This document shows positions 18,603 to 26,151 of a DNA stretch of 64,000 nucleotides, one piece after another. The notes beneath the pieces are model-generated. The model saw only the letters and a list, made by a program, of their open reading frames with translations, did no database searches and was not told the DNA's origin. Numbering within the stretch: position 1 is the first letter of the stretch; every line of letters starts with the position of its first letter. The DNA comes from Comamonas testosteroni (GTDB lineage: Bacteria > Pseudomonadota > Gammaproteobacteria > Burkholderiales > Burkholderiaceae_C): positions 1,736,001 through 1,800,000 of the forward strand of contig CP044131.1 in NCBI GenBank assembly GCA_008727115.1, written 5' to 3'. The translations under genes and the position numbers were made by a program.

Positions 18603-19016
18603 TCAAGGCTTGAGGTAGACAAAGCCCTCCTTGGCCTGCAATCGCGCCACTTCGGCCACGCCCGAGGGGATGACCGATGTCTCCATCAGCAGGCTGGATG
18701 CATCGAGCTTGCGTGTTTGCAGCGTGTTGTTGCAGACCTTGAACTCCACACCGCGCCCGGCCAGGGCGCTGACCTGGCCGCTGAACTCGCGGCCCTTGCT
18801 GTCCTTGGCATTGCTCAGCAAGAAGTCGATGCCCGGCCCGTGCGTGACCACCACGATCTTGTCGGTGGGCGAGGCATTGAGCTCGTTGGTGATGTTGCTG
18901 AGGATGGCGGCTGCGGTCTCCACGCCGGTGTTGACGTGATAGACCACTTTGACGTCCTGTGCGGCGGCGATGGCGGTGAACAAGGCAAAGCTGAGGGCAA
19001 GAAGAGGGCGCTTCAT
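18603..19016 (-). CDS. Exported DsrE-family protein
   Basis: A 137-residue protein with an N-terminal signal peptide (MKRPLLALSFALFTAIAAAQ) and a DsrE/DsrF-like fold (VVYHVNTGVETAAAILSNITN...IVVVTHGPGIDFLL). One Cys, in GVEFKVCNNTLQ, is at the place where sulfur-carrier DsrE proteins hold their reactive Cys. It probably acts in the periplasm in sulfur-atom handling next to the Sox system. It is divergent from the MBL-thioredoxin pair. Confidence 0.82.
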   Translation of the reverse strand: MKRPLLALSFALFTAIAAAQDVKVVYHVNTGVETAAAILSNITNELNASPTDKIVVVTHGPGIDFLLSNAKDSKGREFSGQVSALAGRGVEFKVCNNTLQTRKLDASSLLMETSVIPSGVAEVARLQAKEGFVYLKP

Positions 19017-19189
19017 GAGGGTCTCCGGTGGTGTATGTCTGTGGGCATCAGGGAAGATGCCGCTGGTTAAATATTGCCACTTGCTTATATTAGTAAGGGT
19101 GCAAACATTCAGAAATAGGGCAAGCGCTTAGTGGTGTGGTTCGTGCTGCGGCCAGTGCACCCAGATGCTGCCCATCAACGGAGACAACA

Positions 19190-20209
19190 ATGATGACAGG
19201 ACGCTCAAGACCAGGGCAGACAGGCAGACGCTGGGGCGCGGTGGCCATGCTGATGGCGGGGCTGGCAGGAACCGTTTGGGCGCATGAGGCCGCGCCCTTG
19301 GGTCAAGCGGCCAAAACGGGCCAGGCAGCGCGGGAGCCAGTGATGGAGCTGCAGAAAGTGGCTGAAAACGTCTATTTTGTGCAAGGTGCATCGGCACTGG
19401 GCAGTCCTGCCAATCGCAACTTCATCTCCAATGCGGGATTTGTGGTCACCGGCGACAGCGTGGTGGTGATCGATGCACTGGGCTCGCCCGCTCTGGCCGA
19501 GGAGCTGGTGCAGAAGATTCGCACCATCACGCCCAAGCCCATCAGCCATGTGCTGCTGACGCACTACCATGCAGACCACATCTATGGCCTGCAGGTATTT
19601 GAGGCACTGGGCGCCAAAATCGTGGCCCATGCGCAGGCGCGTGAGTACATCAACTCCGAAACGGCACATCTGCGGCTGGAGGCCTCGCGCAAGGATCTGA
19701 CCCCCTGGGTGAATGAGAGCACGCGCATGGTGCCCGCGCAGCAATGGGTGTCGAATGACAACACGCAGCTGACAGTTGGTGGCGTGGACTTTGTGCTGCA
19801 GCACATGGGCCCATCGCATACGCCGGAAGACACGGCCATTTTTCTGCCGCAAAGCGGCGTGCTCTTTATTGGCGATGTGGTGTTTCGAAACCGCATTCCC
19901 TTCGTCGGGCAGGCGGACAGCCGCCACTGGATCAGTGCGCTGGATGAGTTGCTCAAGCTGCCCGTCAAGGTCATGGTGCCGGGGCATGGGCCGGCATCCG
20001 AGCAGCCCCGCCAGGACATGCAGCTGACGCGCGACTACCTGCACTTTTTGCGCGAGGCCATGGGCCAGGCCGCCGCCAATCTGGATCCGTTTGAAGAGGC
20101 CTATCAGGCGACCGACTGGTCGAGGTTTTCTGGCTATCCGCTGTTCAAGGAAGCCAATCGCATGAATGCCTACAACACGTTCTTGCTGATGGAGCAGGAA
20201 AAGCCGTGA
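19190..20209 (+). CDS. Exported MBL-fold hydrolase, SoxH-like
   Basis: A 339-residue protein. ATG 19190 follows GGAGAC; an in-frame start at 19136 lacks support. A signal peptide covers residues ~1-35. The zinc motif is THYHADHIYG, with later ligands in MGPSHTPED, FIGDVV and VPGHGP. MBL proteins of this type (SoxH) accompany sox genes, but their substrate is not established. The stop overlaps the start of the thioredoxin gene by 4 bp, so the two are translationally coupled. Confidence 0.83.
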   Translation: MMTGRSRPGQTGRRWGAVAMLMAGLAGTVWAHEAAPLGQAAKTGQAAREPVMELQKVAENVYFVQGASALGSPANRNFISNAGFVVTGDSVVVIDALGSPALAEELVQKIRTITPKPISHVLLTHYHADHIYGLQVFEALGAKIVAHAQAREYINSETAHLRLEASRKDLTPWVNESTRMVPAQQWVSNDNTQLTVGGVDFVLQHMGPSHTPEDTAIFLPQSGVLFIGDVVFRNRIPFVGQADSRHWISALDELLKLPVKVMVPGHGPASEQPRQDMQLTRDYLHFLREAMGQAAANLDPFEEAYQATDWSRFSGYPLFKEANRMNAYNTFLLMEQEKP

Positions 20210-20724
20210 GCAAGCTGCGCCCGTCATCACATTCGTTCTTGCTTTCCTCATTTCAAAGCCGCAGGCGATGGATGCTGCAGGCCTTGCTGGCTGGCGCTGC
20301 GCCGGCATGGGCGGCGCTCGATGCATCGGAGCGTTTGCTGCCGACCAGCCAGAGTCTGCCGCGTGATCTGACGGCAGCGCTGGCAGGCAAGCAGCCGCTG
20401 GTGGTGATGGCGACCCTGCGTGGCTGCCCGTTTTGCAAGATTGTGCGAGAGCATCATCTGCTGCCATTGCGCGAGGCTGGGGCGTTTGTGACCCAGATTC
20501 ATTTCCTCTCGAGTCAGCCTCTGCAAGGCTGGGGTGGAGCGGCGACCACGCATGGCGAGATGGTCAAGCTACTGGGTATAGACGTTGCTCCTACCGTGCT
20601 GTTCTATGGCGCTGGCGGGAAAGAGGTGGCAGAGCGTTTGAGTGGCAGCTCCATTCCTGACTTCTATGGCGCTTATCTGGAGGAGCGCGTGAAGACGGCC
20701 CAGGCGGCAGTGCTGCGGCGCTGA
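20206..20724 (+). CDS. Periplasmic thioredoxin-fold protein, SoxW-like
   Basis: A 172-residue protein with a GTG start overlapping the previous stop. A twin-arginine-like or Sec leader (SRRRWMLQALLAGAAPAWA) precedes a thioredoxin fold with the redox motif CPFC in LRGCPFCKIV and the cis-Pro region DVAPTVLFY. It is expected to reduce disulfides or persulfides in the periplasm, perhaps keeping the SoxY Cys usable, as proposed for SoxW in other sox clusters. Confidence 0.82.
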   Translation: MSKLRPSSHSFLLSSFQSRRRWMLQALLAGAAPAWAALDASERLLPTSQSLPRDLTAALAGKQPLVVMATLRGCPFCKIVREHHLLPLREAGAFVTQIHFLSSQPLQGWGGAATTHGEMVKLLGIDVAPTVLFYGAGGKEVAERLSGSSIPDFYGAYLEERVKTAQAAVLRR

Positions 20725-20829
20725 AGCGGAGCATGGACGGATTGAACCCGCTGTTCTAATTTGGAATAACGAGGGTTAGCGTGGAAGCCTGATTTCAACG
20801 TCCTGTTGCATACTTTAAATAACAACATG

Positions 20830-20847
20830 CTTATATATAAATATAAG
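20830..20847. promoter_or_regulatory. AT-rich inverted repeat, candidate ArsR/SoxR operator
   Basis: CTTATAT and ATATAAG (18 bp in total with the ATAA spacer) lie just before the cytochrome c start and overlap its ribosome-binding site AAGGAGG. The AT-rich form resembles sites of persulfide-sensing ArsR repressors. A half-like match, CTTATAT, is also seen at 19084 in the dsrE/soxH divergent region. Confidence 0.5.
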
Positions 20848-20858
20848 GAGGCAATCGC

Positions 20859-21179
20859 ATGAAAACTGCATCTTGGCTGGGTGGGGCGGTAGTGCTGCTG
20901 GGGCTGATGGCTCCTGCGCTGGCGCAGGCAGATCAGGCGCTGGCACAGAAAAATGCCTGCCTGGCCTGCCATGCGACGGACAAGAAACTGGTGGGGCCGG
21001 CGTTTCAGGACGTGGCCAAGAAATATGCCTCTCAGTCGGATGCCCAGGCCTATCTGGCCAAAAGCATCAAGGCGGGCGGCTCCGGCAAATGGGGGCCTGT
21101 ACCCATGCCGGCTCAGGCGGCACTCAGCGACGCTGACGCCAGTGCGCTGGCTGCCTGGATTCTCAAAGGTTCCAAGTGA
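20859..21179 (+). CDS. Small periplasmic cytochrome c (c551/c552 type)
   Basis: A 106-residue protein with a signal peptide and one haem site, CLACH. The distal Met is probably in VPMPAQ. It starts the sox structural run, just after the palindrome at 20830. The mature protein closely resembles the C-terminal domain of SoxD encoded downstream (shared KNAC-ACH, VGPAF/IGPAF, KAGGSG-WG, PMP-Q, LSDADA), so it is probably a paralogue that passes electrons from the Sox enzymes to the respiratory chain. Confidence 0.9.
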   Translation: MKTASWLGGAVVLLGLMAPALAQADQALAQKNACLACHATDKKLVGPAFQDVAKKYASQSDAQAYLAKSIKAGGSGKWGPVPMPAQAALSDADASALAAWILKGSK

Positions 21180-21190
21180 AATTGGCCTGT

Positions 21191-21211
21191 AGCGCTTATT
21201 GGATAAGCGCT
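21191..21211. repeat. Hairpin between cytochrome c gene and soxC
   Basis: AGCGCTTAT and ATAAGCGCT form a perfect 9-bp stem with a 3-nt loop, followed by GCTAGCTATCAAA. The core resembles other intergenic copies in this window (26106, 29121, 49499). There is no T run, so it is an RNA-stability or repeat element rather than a terminator. Confidence 0.6.
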
Positions 21212-21234
21212 GCTAGCTATCAAAGAGAGAGCTT

Positions 21235-22596
21235 ATGCAAAGCCAGTTGATGGGCAGGGTGCGCAAGGCACCGGAAAATTTTGTCAAGCCGGATGAGGTG
21301 GGCACGGTGTTTGCCGAGGCCAAGGCCGGCCGCCGTGACTTTATTCGCGGCGCTTTTGCGGCTGCAGCAGGCACGGCTGCCGCTGCTTCAGCCGTGAGTG
21401 CGCAGGCCCAGCAGGCAGTTTCAGGCGATGGGGATCCGAACATCCTGGAGCTGCCCGCGCACAGCAAGGGCCTGGGTCAGCCCGTGGTGACCGATGGCTA
21501 TGGCAAGCCCTCCAAATACGAGGCCAATGTGCAGCGCCGCCAGAGCCCGGGCCTGACGCAGACCAAGCAGGCCTCGGTGTCTTTTGCTCCGCTGCAGTCG
21601 CTGTTTGGCATCGTCACGCCCAGCGGCCTACACTTCGAGCGCCACCATCAGGGCTGGTGGGATATCGATCCTTCCAAGCACCGCCTGATGATCAATGGAC
21701 TGGTGAAGAACCCCAAGGTCTTCACCATGGATGAAATCATGCGGCTGCCTTCGGTGTCGCGCTTTCACTTCATCGAGTGCGGTGCCAATACCGGCATGGA
21801 ATGGGGCAATGTGGCCGTGCCCACGGTGCAGTACACGCACGGCATGATTTCCTGCAGCGAGTTCACGGGCGTGCCGCTGATCACCTTGCTGGAGATGGCC
21901 GGGGCCGATCTCAAGAAAGGCAAATTCATTCTGGCCGAAGGGGCGGACGGCTCGTCCATGACCCGCACCATTCCCATGGAGCTGATTACCTCCGGCGAAG
22001 TGCTGGTGGCCTACGGCCAGAACGGCGAGATGCTGCGGCCCGAGCAGGGCTACCCGCTGCGTCTGGTGGTGCCCGGTGTGCAGGGCGTGAGCTGGGTGAA
22101 ATACCTGCGCCGTATCGAGGTGGGCGACATGCCTTATGCCGCCAAGGACGAGGCCATCCACTATGTCGACCTGATGCCTGACGGGCAGCACCGCCAGTAC
22201 ACCAGCATTCAGGAATGCAAAAGCGTGGTGACCACGCCGTCCGGCGGTCAGATGCTGCTGGACAAGGGTTTCTACAACATCACGGGGCTGGCCTGGTCGG
22301 GGCGCGGCAAGGTCAAGCGCGTGGACGTGAGTGTGGACGGCGGGCGCAACTGGCGCACGGCTCGACTCGAAGGTCCGGTGTTGAGCAAATGTTTGACGCG
22401 CTTCAATCTGGACTGGGTCTGGAATGGCGAGGAATGCATCATCCAGAGCCGTGCGACAGACGAGACCGGCTATGTACAGCCGACCTACCAGCAACTGCGC
22501 GCCGTCCGCGGTGCGCGCTCCATCTATCACAACAATGCCATCCAGTCGTGGGCGGTGCGGGCCAATGGGGAGGTCGCCAATGTTCAGCTTGCGTAA
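21235..22596 (+). CDS. soxC: Sulfane dehydrogenase molybdenum subunit SoxC
   Basis: A 453-residue molybdopterin enzyme of the sulfite-oxidase family. A twin-arginine leader (RRDFIRGAFAAAAG) directs folded export. Cys182 in FIECGANTG is the expected Mo ligand. The C-terminal domain is the dimerisation fold. With SoxD it oxidises the SoxY-bound sulfane sulfur, so thiosulfate can be taken fully to sulfate. soxD starts inside the soxC 3' end (17-bp overlap). Confidence 0.95.
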   Translation: MQSQLMGRVRKAPENFVKPDEVGTVFAEAKAGRRDFIRGAFAAAAGTAAAASAVSAQAQQAVSGDGDPNILELPAHSKGLGQPVVTDGYGKPSKYEANVQRRQSPGLTQTKQASVSFAPLQSLFGIVTPSGLHFERHHQGWWDIDPSKHRLMINGLVKNPKVFTMDEIMRLPSVSRFHFIECGANTGMEWGNVAVPTVQYTHGMISCSEFTGVPLITLLEMAGADLKKGKFILAEGADGSSMTRTIPMELITSGEVLVAYGQNGEMLRPEQGYPLRLVVPGVQGVSWVKYLRRIEVGDMPYAAKDEAIHYVDLMPDGQHRQYTSIQECKSVVTTPSGGQMLLDKGFYNITGLAWSGRGKVKRVDVSVDGGRNWRTARLEGPVLSKCLTRFNLDWVWNGEECIIQSRATDETGYVQPTYQQLRAVRGARSIYHNNAIQSWAVRANGEVANVQLA

Positions 22597-23659
22597 ACCA
22601 CTGGCCTGGCTGGCGCTGGCCGCCATGGGGGCGGTCGCAGTGTCTGCTGCGGCCCAGAACAAATCTGCCGAAGAGCGCTACCCCGGAGTGGGCCGCAATG
22701 CCACTGGCAAAGAGGTGTTGGCCTGGGATATCGACGTGCGCCCGGACTTCAAGGGCCTGCCTGCAGGCTCTGGCTCGGTGCAAAAGGGCATGGATGTGTG
22801 GGAGGCCAAATGTGCATCCTGCCACGGTGTGTTTGCAGAGTCCAATGAGTTCTTCAGCCCGTTGGTGGGCGGCACCACGGCTGATGACATCAAGACCGGT
22901 CACGCGGCGCGGCTCAAGGATCCGGCCTTTCCCGGGCGCACCACGATGATGAAGGTGGCGACGGTGTCCACGCTGTGGGACTACATCAACCGTGCCATGC
23001 CCTGGAATGCGCCCAAGTCGCTGTCCACCGAAGAGGTGTATGCCGTCACCGCCTATCTGCTCAACCTGGGCGGTGTCATTCCCGAGGACTTCACGCTCAG
23101 CGACAAGAACATTGCCGAGGTGCAGCAAAAGCTGCCCAACCGCAACGGCATGACGACGCAGCATGCGCTGTGGCCCGGTAATGAGTTCAGCAAGAGTGCC
23201 AAGCCCGATGTACAGGCTGCTGCCTGCATGAGCAACTGCGGCCCGGCGCCCAAGGTGCGGTCGGCGCTGCCCGAGCATGCGAGCAACAACCACGGCAATC
23301 TGGCCCAGCAAAACCGGCTGGTAGGCGCGCAGCGTGGCATTGAAACCGATGGCGGGGCCAGCAAGGCAGCCAAGCCCGCTGCAGAGAAAAAGGCCGGTGC
23401 AGCTGCGCTAGCCGCGCCGACCGCATTGCTGGAGAAAAACGCCTGCATGGCCTGCCACGGCATGGAGCAAAAACTCATCGGCCCGGCGTTCAGTGAAATT
23501 GGCAAAAAGCATGCCGGTCAGGTTGATTACCTGGCGGGCAAGGTCAAGGCCGGAGGCTCGGGTGTCTGGGGATCGACACCCATGCCGCCCCAGCCCAACC
23601 TCAGTGATGCGGATGCCAAGCTGATTGCCCAGTGGCTGGCGGCTGGAGCCAAGCCCTGA
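22580..23659 (+). CDS. soxD: Sulfane dehydrogenase cytochrome subunit SoxD (dihaem)
   Basis: A 359-residue protein. ATG 22580 follows GGGGAGG; longer frames upstream lie within soxC. Signal peptide, then a first haem domain with CASCH, a linker rich in Ala, Lys and Glu, and a second domain with CMACH near residue 290. The second domain is closely similar to the small cytochrome at 20859. It accepts electrons from the SoxC molybdenum site in the periplasm. Confidence 0.95.
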   Translation: MFSLRKPLAWLALAAMGAVAVSAAAQNKSAEERYPGVGRNATGKEVLAWDIDVRPDFKGLPAGSGSVQKGMDVWEAKCASCHGVFAESNEFFSPLVGGTTADDIKTGHAARLKDPAFPGRTTMMKVATVSTLWDYINRAMPWNAPKSLSTEEVYAVTAYLLNLGGVIPEDFTLSDKNIAEVQQKLPNRNGMTTQHALWPGNEFSKSAKPDVQAAACMSNCGPAPKVRSALPEHASNNHGNLAQQNRLVGAQRGIETDGGASKAAKPAAEKKAGAAALAAPTALLEKNACMACHGMEQKLIGPAFSEIGKKHAGQVDYLAGKVKAGGSGVWGSTPMPPQPNLSDADAKLIAQWLAAGAKP

Positions 23660-23732
23660 GAGGCACCCAGACCAGTGCCATAGAACGAGATACAACGCAA
23701 TACGACTGTGAACCCATGAAAAGGAGACAAAG

Positions 23733-24188
23733 ATGAAACGCAGAGACGCCCTCAAGAACAGTGCAGCCGTACTCGGCATGCTGATGGCCGCAGGCATGCT
23801 GCCCCAAATGGCCCATGCTTCCTATAACAAGGCAGCTTTCGATGCCAAGACCATGGCCGATGTGCTCAAGGCGCTGGGAGCCTCGGCTCCTGCAGAGAGC
23901 AAGGATGTGACCTTGACCGCGCCCGATATCGCCGAAAACGGTGCCGTCGTGCCCCTGGGGGCCGCGACCACTTTGCCCAATGTGAAGCAGATGCTGGTGC
24001 TGGTGGAGAAGAACCCCAACACGCTGGTGGCATCGTTTGCCGTCAGCGATGCGCTGGAAGCCAACTTCCTGACCCGCGCCAAGCTGGGTCAGTCCTCCGA
24101 CGTCTATGCGGTGGCCATTACCAATGATGGCAAGGCCTTCTACGCCAAGAAGGAAGTCAAGGTCACCCTGGGTGGCTGCGGCGGTTGA
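23733..24188 (+). CDS. soxY: Sulfur carrier subunit SoxY
   Basis: A 151-residue protein with a twin-arginine-type leader (MKRRDALKNSAAVLGM). It ends with GGCGG, the swinging-arm motif whose Cys carries the thiosulfate-derived sulfur through the Sox cycle. A clear AAGGAG precedes the ATG. It pairs with SoxZ, encoded 33 bp downstream. Confidence 0.97.
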   Translation: MKRRDALKNSAAVLGMLMAAGMLPQMAHASYNKAAFDAKTMADVLKALGASAPAESKDVTLTAPDIAENGAVVPLGAATTLPNVKQMLVLVEKNPNTLVASFAVSDALEANFLTRAKLGQSSDVYAVAITNDGKAFYAKKEVKVTLGGCGG

Positions 24189-24221
24189 TTGAAACAAGTC
24201 ATCTGAAAGAAGGAGAAGAAC

Positions 24222-24533
24222 ATGGCTGATCCAATGCGTATTCGTGCCCAGGCTGCGGGCGACAAGACCACCGTGCGCGTGCTGATGTCTCATGAGATGG
24301 AGACCGGCCAGCGCAAGGATGCGGAGGGCAAGACCGTTCCTGCCTGGTTTATTCAGGAAGTGACGGCGGCGCACAACGGCAAGCAGGTGCTGCAGGCCGA
24401 GTGGGGCCCGGCGGTGTCCAAGAATCCGTTTTTGCAGTTCGTGGTCAAGGGCGCCAAGGCCGGCGACAAGATCTCGGTGAGCTGGAAAGACAACAAGGGC
24501 GAGACCCGCACGGACGAAGCCATCGTGAGCTGA
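24222..24533 (+). CDS. soxZ: Sulfur carrier partner SoxZ
   Basis: A 103-residue protein with no signal peptide; it is exported with SoxY through the SoxY leader. It begins MADPMRIRAQ and has the Ig-like strand pattern of SoxZ. It forms the SoxYZ heterodimer that presents the carrier Cys to SoxXA, SoxB and SoxCD. A strong AGGAG precedes the start. Confidence 0.96.
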   Translation: MADPMRIRAQAAGDKTTVRVLMSHEMETGQRKDAEGKTVPAWFIQEVTAAHNGKQVLQAEWGPAVSKNPFLQFVVKGAKAGDKISVSWKDNKGETRTDEAIVS

Positions 24534-24613
24534 GCCAGGCAGGTGCAGCGGCTGGCGAGTCGTCAGCTGCTGCCCTGACTTCCCAATCAATGAGAAAAAG
24601 TGAGAGGTGCCCC

Positions 24614-25423
24614 ATGAGACATTCCTCCATGAGCGGGGTGGCTGCTGCGGCTTTGGCCTTGTGCGCAGCCATGCCAGCGCAGGCGCAAAAGAGCACGGCT
24701 GACGGTATCGCCGAGTACCGTGAAATGCTGCAGGACGGCAATCCCGCAGAGCTGTTCGAGATGAAAGGCGAGGAGCTGTGGAAGCAAAAGAGAGGCCCGA
24801 AGAGCGCCTCCATGGAGCAATGTGATCTGGGCAAGGGGCCGGGCGTGGTCAAGGGTGCTTTTGTAGAGCTGCCGCGCTACTTTGCCGACACCGGCAAGGT
24901 GCAGGATCTGGAGTCGCGCCTGCTGACCTGCATGGACAAGCTGCAGGGGCTGGACGCCGCCAAGATTGCCGCCACGCCGTTTGGCAAGGATGAGCAAAAG
25001 AATATGGAAGGACTGGTGGCCTGGATTTCCTCGCAGTCCAAGGGCATGAAGTTCAACCTGCCGCAAACCCATGCGCAGGAAAAGCAGATGTACGAGGCGG
25101 GCAAGCGCTTGTTTTATATGCGCGGCGGCCCGCATGACTTTGCATGCGCCTCCTGCCATGGTGCAGACGGCAAGCGCATTCGCATGCAGGACTTGCCTAA
25201 TCTGACCAAAAATCCCGGCGCAGCCGATGGCTATGGCGCCTGGCCGGCCTATCGCGTCTCCTCGGGCGAGCTGTGGAGCATGCAGCGCCGCCTCAACGAC
25301 TGCTTCCGTCAGCAGCGCTTTCCTTATCCCGGCTATGCCAGCGACGTGACGGTGGCGCTGAGCATGTTCATGGGTGTCAACGGCAAGGGCGGTGAATCTA
25401 CTGCACCGGCCATCAAGCGATAA
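24614..25423 (+). CDS. soxA: L-cysteine S-thiosulfotransferase haem subunit SoxA (mono-haem type)
   Basis: A 269-residue periplasmic cytochrome. ATG 24614 is chosen because a signal peptide follows (AAAALALCAAMPAQAQ). Only one haem motif, CASCH, is present. The N-terminal domain keeps two single Cys (MEQCDLG, LLTCMD) where dihaem SoxA proteins bind another haem. Cys in LNDCFRQQRFPYPGY is the expected persulfidated haem ligand in the active site. With SoxX it attaches thiosulfate to SoxY. Confidence 0.95.
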   Translation: MRHSSMSGVAAAALALCAAMPAQAQKSTADGIAEYREMLQDGNPAELFEMKGEELWKQKRGPKSASMEQCDLGKGPGVVKGAFVELPRYFADTGKVQDLESRLLTCMDKLQGLDAAKIAATPFGKDEQKNMEGLVAWISSQSKGMKFNLPQTHAQEKQMYEAGKRLFYMRGGPHDFACASCHGADGKRIRMQDLPNLTKNPGAADGYGAWPAYRVSSGELWSMQRRLNDCFRQQRFPYPGYASDVTVALSMFMGVNGKGGESTAPAIKR

Positions 25424-25432
25424 GGAGGCCCT

Positions 25433-26086
25433 ATGAGCAAGCAAAAATACCTGCCCTATGCGGCTGTGGCGGCATCGCTGCTGGTGCTGGGCTGTGCCTC
25501 GGTGGATGGCGCGGCAGATATCGACGCCCTGACGGCCAAGATGCTGCAGACCTCGTTCCGCGACCAAGGCATTGCCAAGGTCGACCGGCTGCAGCAGGAC
25601 GAGTCGAGTGCGGCCTGCAGCGCAGCCGATGCTTCGGGCAAGCCACTTGCGCCTGAGCGTGCGCAGGCCATCGAAGCGGCCAATCTCAAGACCGTGCAGT
25701 GGCCCAAGGACGGCAAGCTGGTGGGCAGCTGGAAAGAGGGCGAGAAAATTGCCCAGAACGGCCGCGGCATGACCTGGAGCGACAAGGCGGGCAGTGCCAA
25801 TGGCGGCAACTGCTACAACTGCCACCAGATTAGCAAGGAGGAAATCTCCTTTGGCACGCTGGGGCCCAGTCTCTACAACTACGGCAAGATTCGCGGCATC
25901 AAGGACCCGGCCAGCCCTGAGTCCAAGGCCATCGTCGAATACACCTGGGGCAAGATCTGGAACGCCAAGGCCTATAACGCCTGCTCGGGCATGCCCCGCT
26001 TCGGCCACGCCGGCATTCTGACCGAGGCCCAGACGCGCGATCTGGTGGCGCTGCTGGTCGATCCGAACTCCCCCGTCAATCGCTGA
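25433..26086 (+). CDS. soxX: L-cysteine S-thiosulfotransferase subunit SoxX, lipoprotein form
   Basis: A 217-residue protein 9 bp after soxA. The leader ends in a lipobox, LVLGCAS, so the mature protein is probably lipid-anchored; many known SoxX proteins are soluble. An ~80-residue N-terminal extension precedes the haem motif CYNCH; the distal Met is in SGMPRFG. AGGAGG lies before the ATG. It would transfer electrons from SoxA to small cytochromes. Confidence 0.93.
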   Translation: MSKQKYLPYAAVAASLLVLGCASVDGAADIDALTAKMLQTSFRDQGIAKVDRLQQDESSAACSAADASGKPLAPERAQAIEAANLKTVQWPKDGKLVGSWKEGEKIAQNGRGMTWSDKAGSANGGNCYNCHQISKEEISFGTLGPSLYNYGKIRGIKDPASPESKAIVEYTWGKIWNAKAYNACSGMPRFGHAGILTEAQTRDLVALLVDPNSPVNR

Positions 26087-26105
26087 CGCATACTCTTGAA
26101 AGCAT

Positions 26106-26146
26106 AGCTGGCAGCGCTTTACTGGTAAGGGGTTGCCGGCTTTTTG
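26106..26146 (+). terminator. Terminator-like hairpin between soxX and soxB
   Basis: AGCTGGCAG...TTGCCGGCT forms an imperfect long stem with the inner arms CTTTAC/GTAAG and is followed by TTTTT. It sits in the 65-bp gap and may lower read-through into soxB or be another copy of the intergenic repeat. Confidence 0.5.
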
Positions 26147-26151
26147 ACACT

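Noticed and set aside
19084-19097. Second full ArsR operator in the dsrE/soxH region
   Set aside because: Only one half (CTTATAT) matches the 20830 palindrome; the other half and the spacing do not.
24587-26008. A 473-codon minus-strand frame over soxA-soxX
   Set aside because: Antisense to two genes with haem motifs and leaders; Gly/Arg/His-rich composition is typical of shadows.
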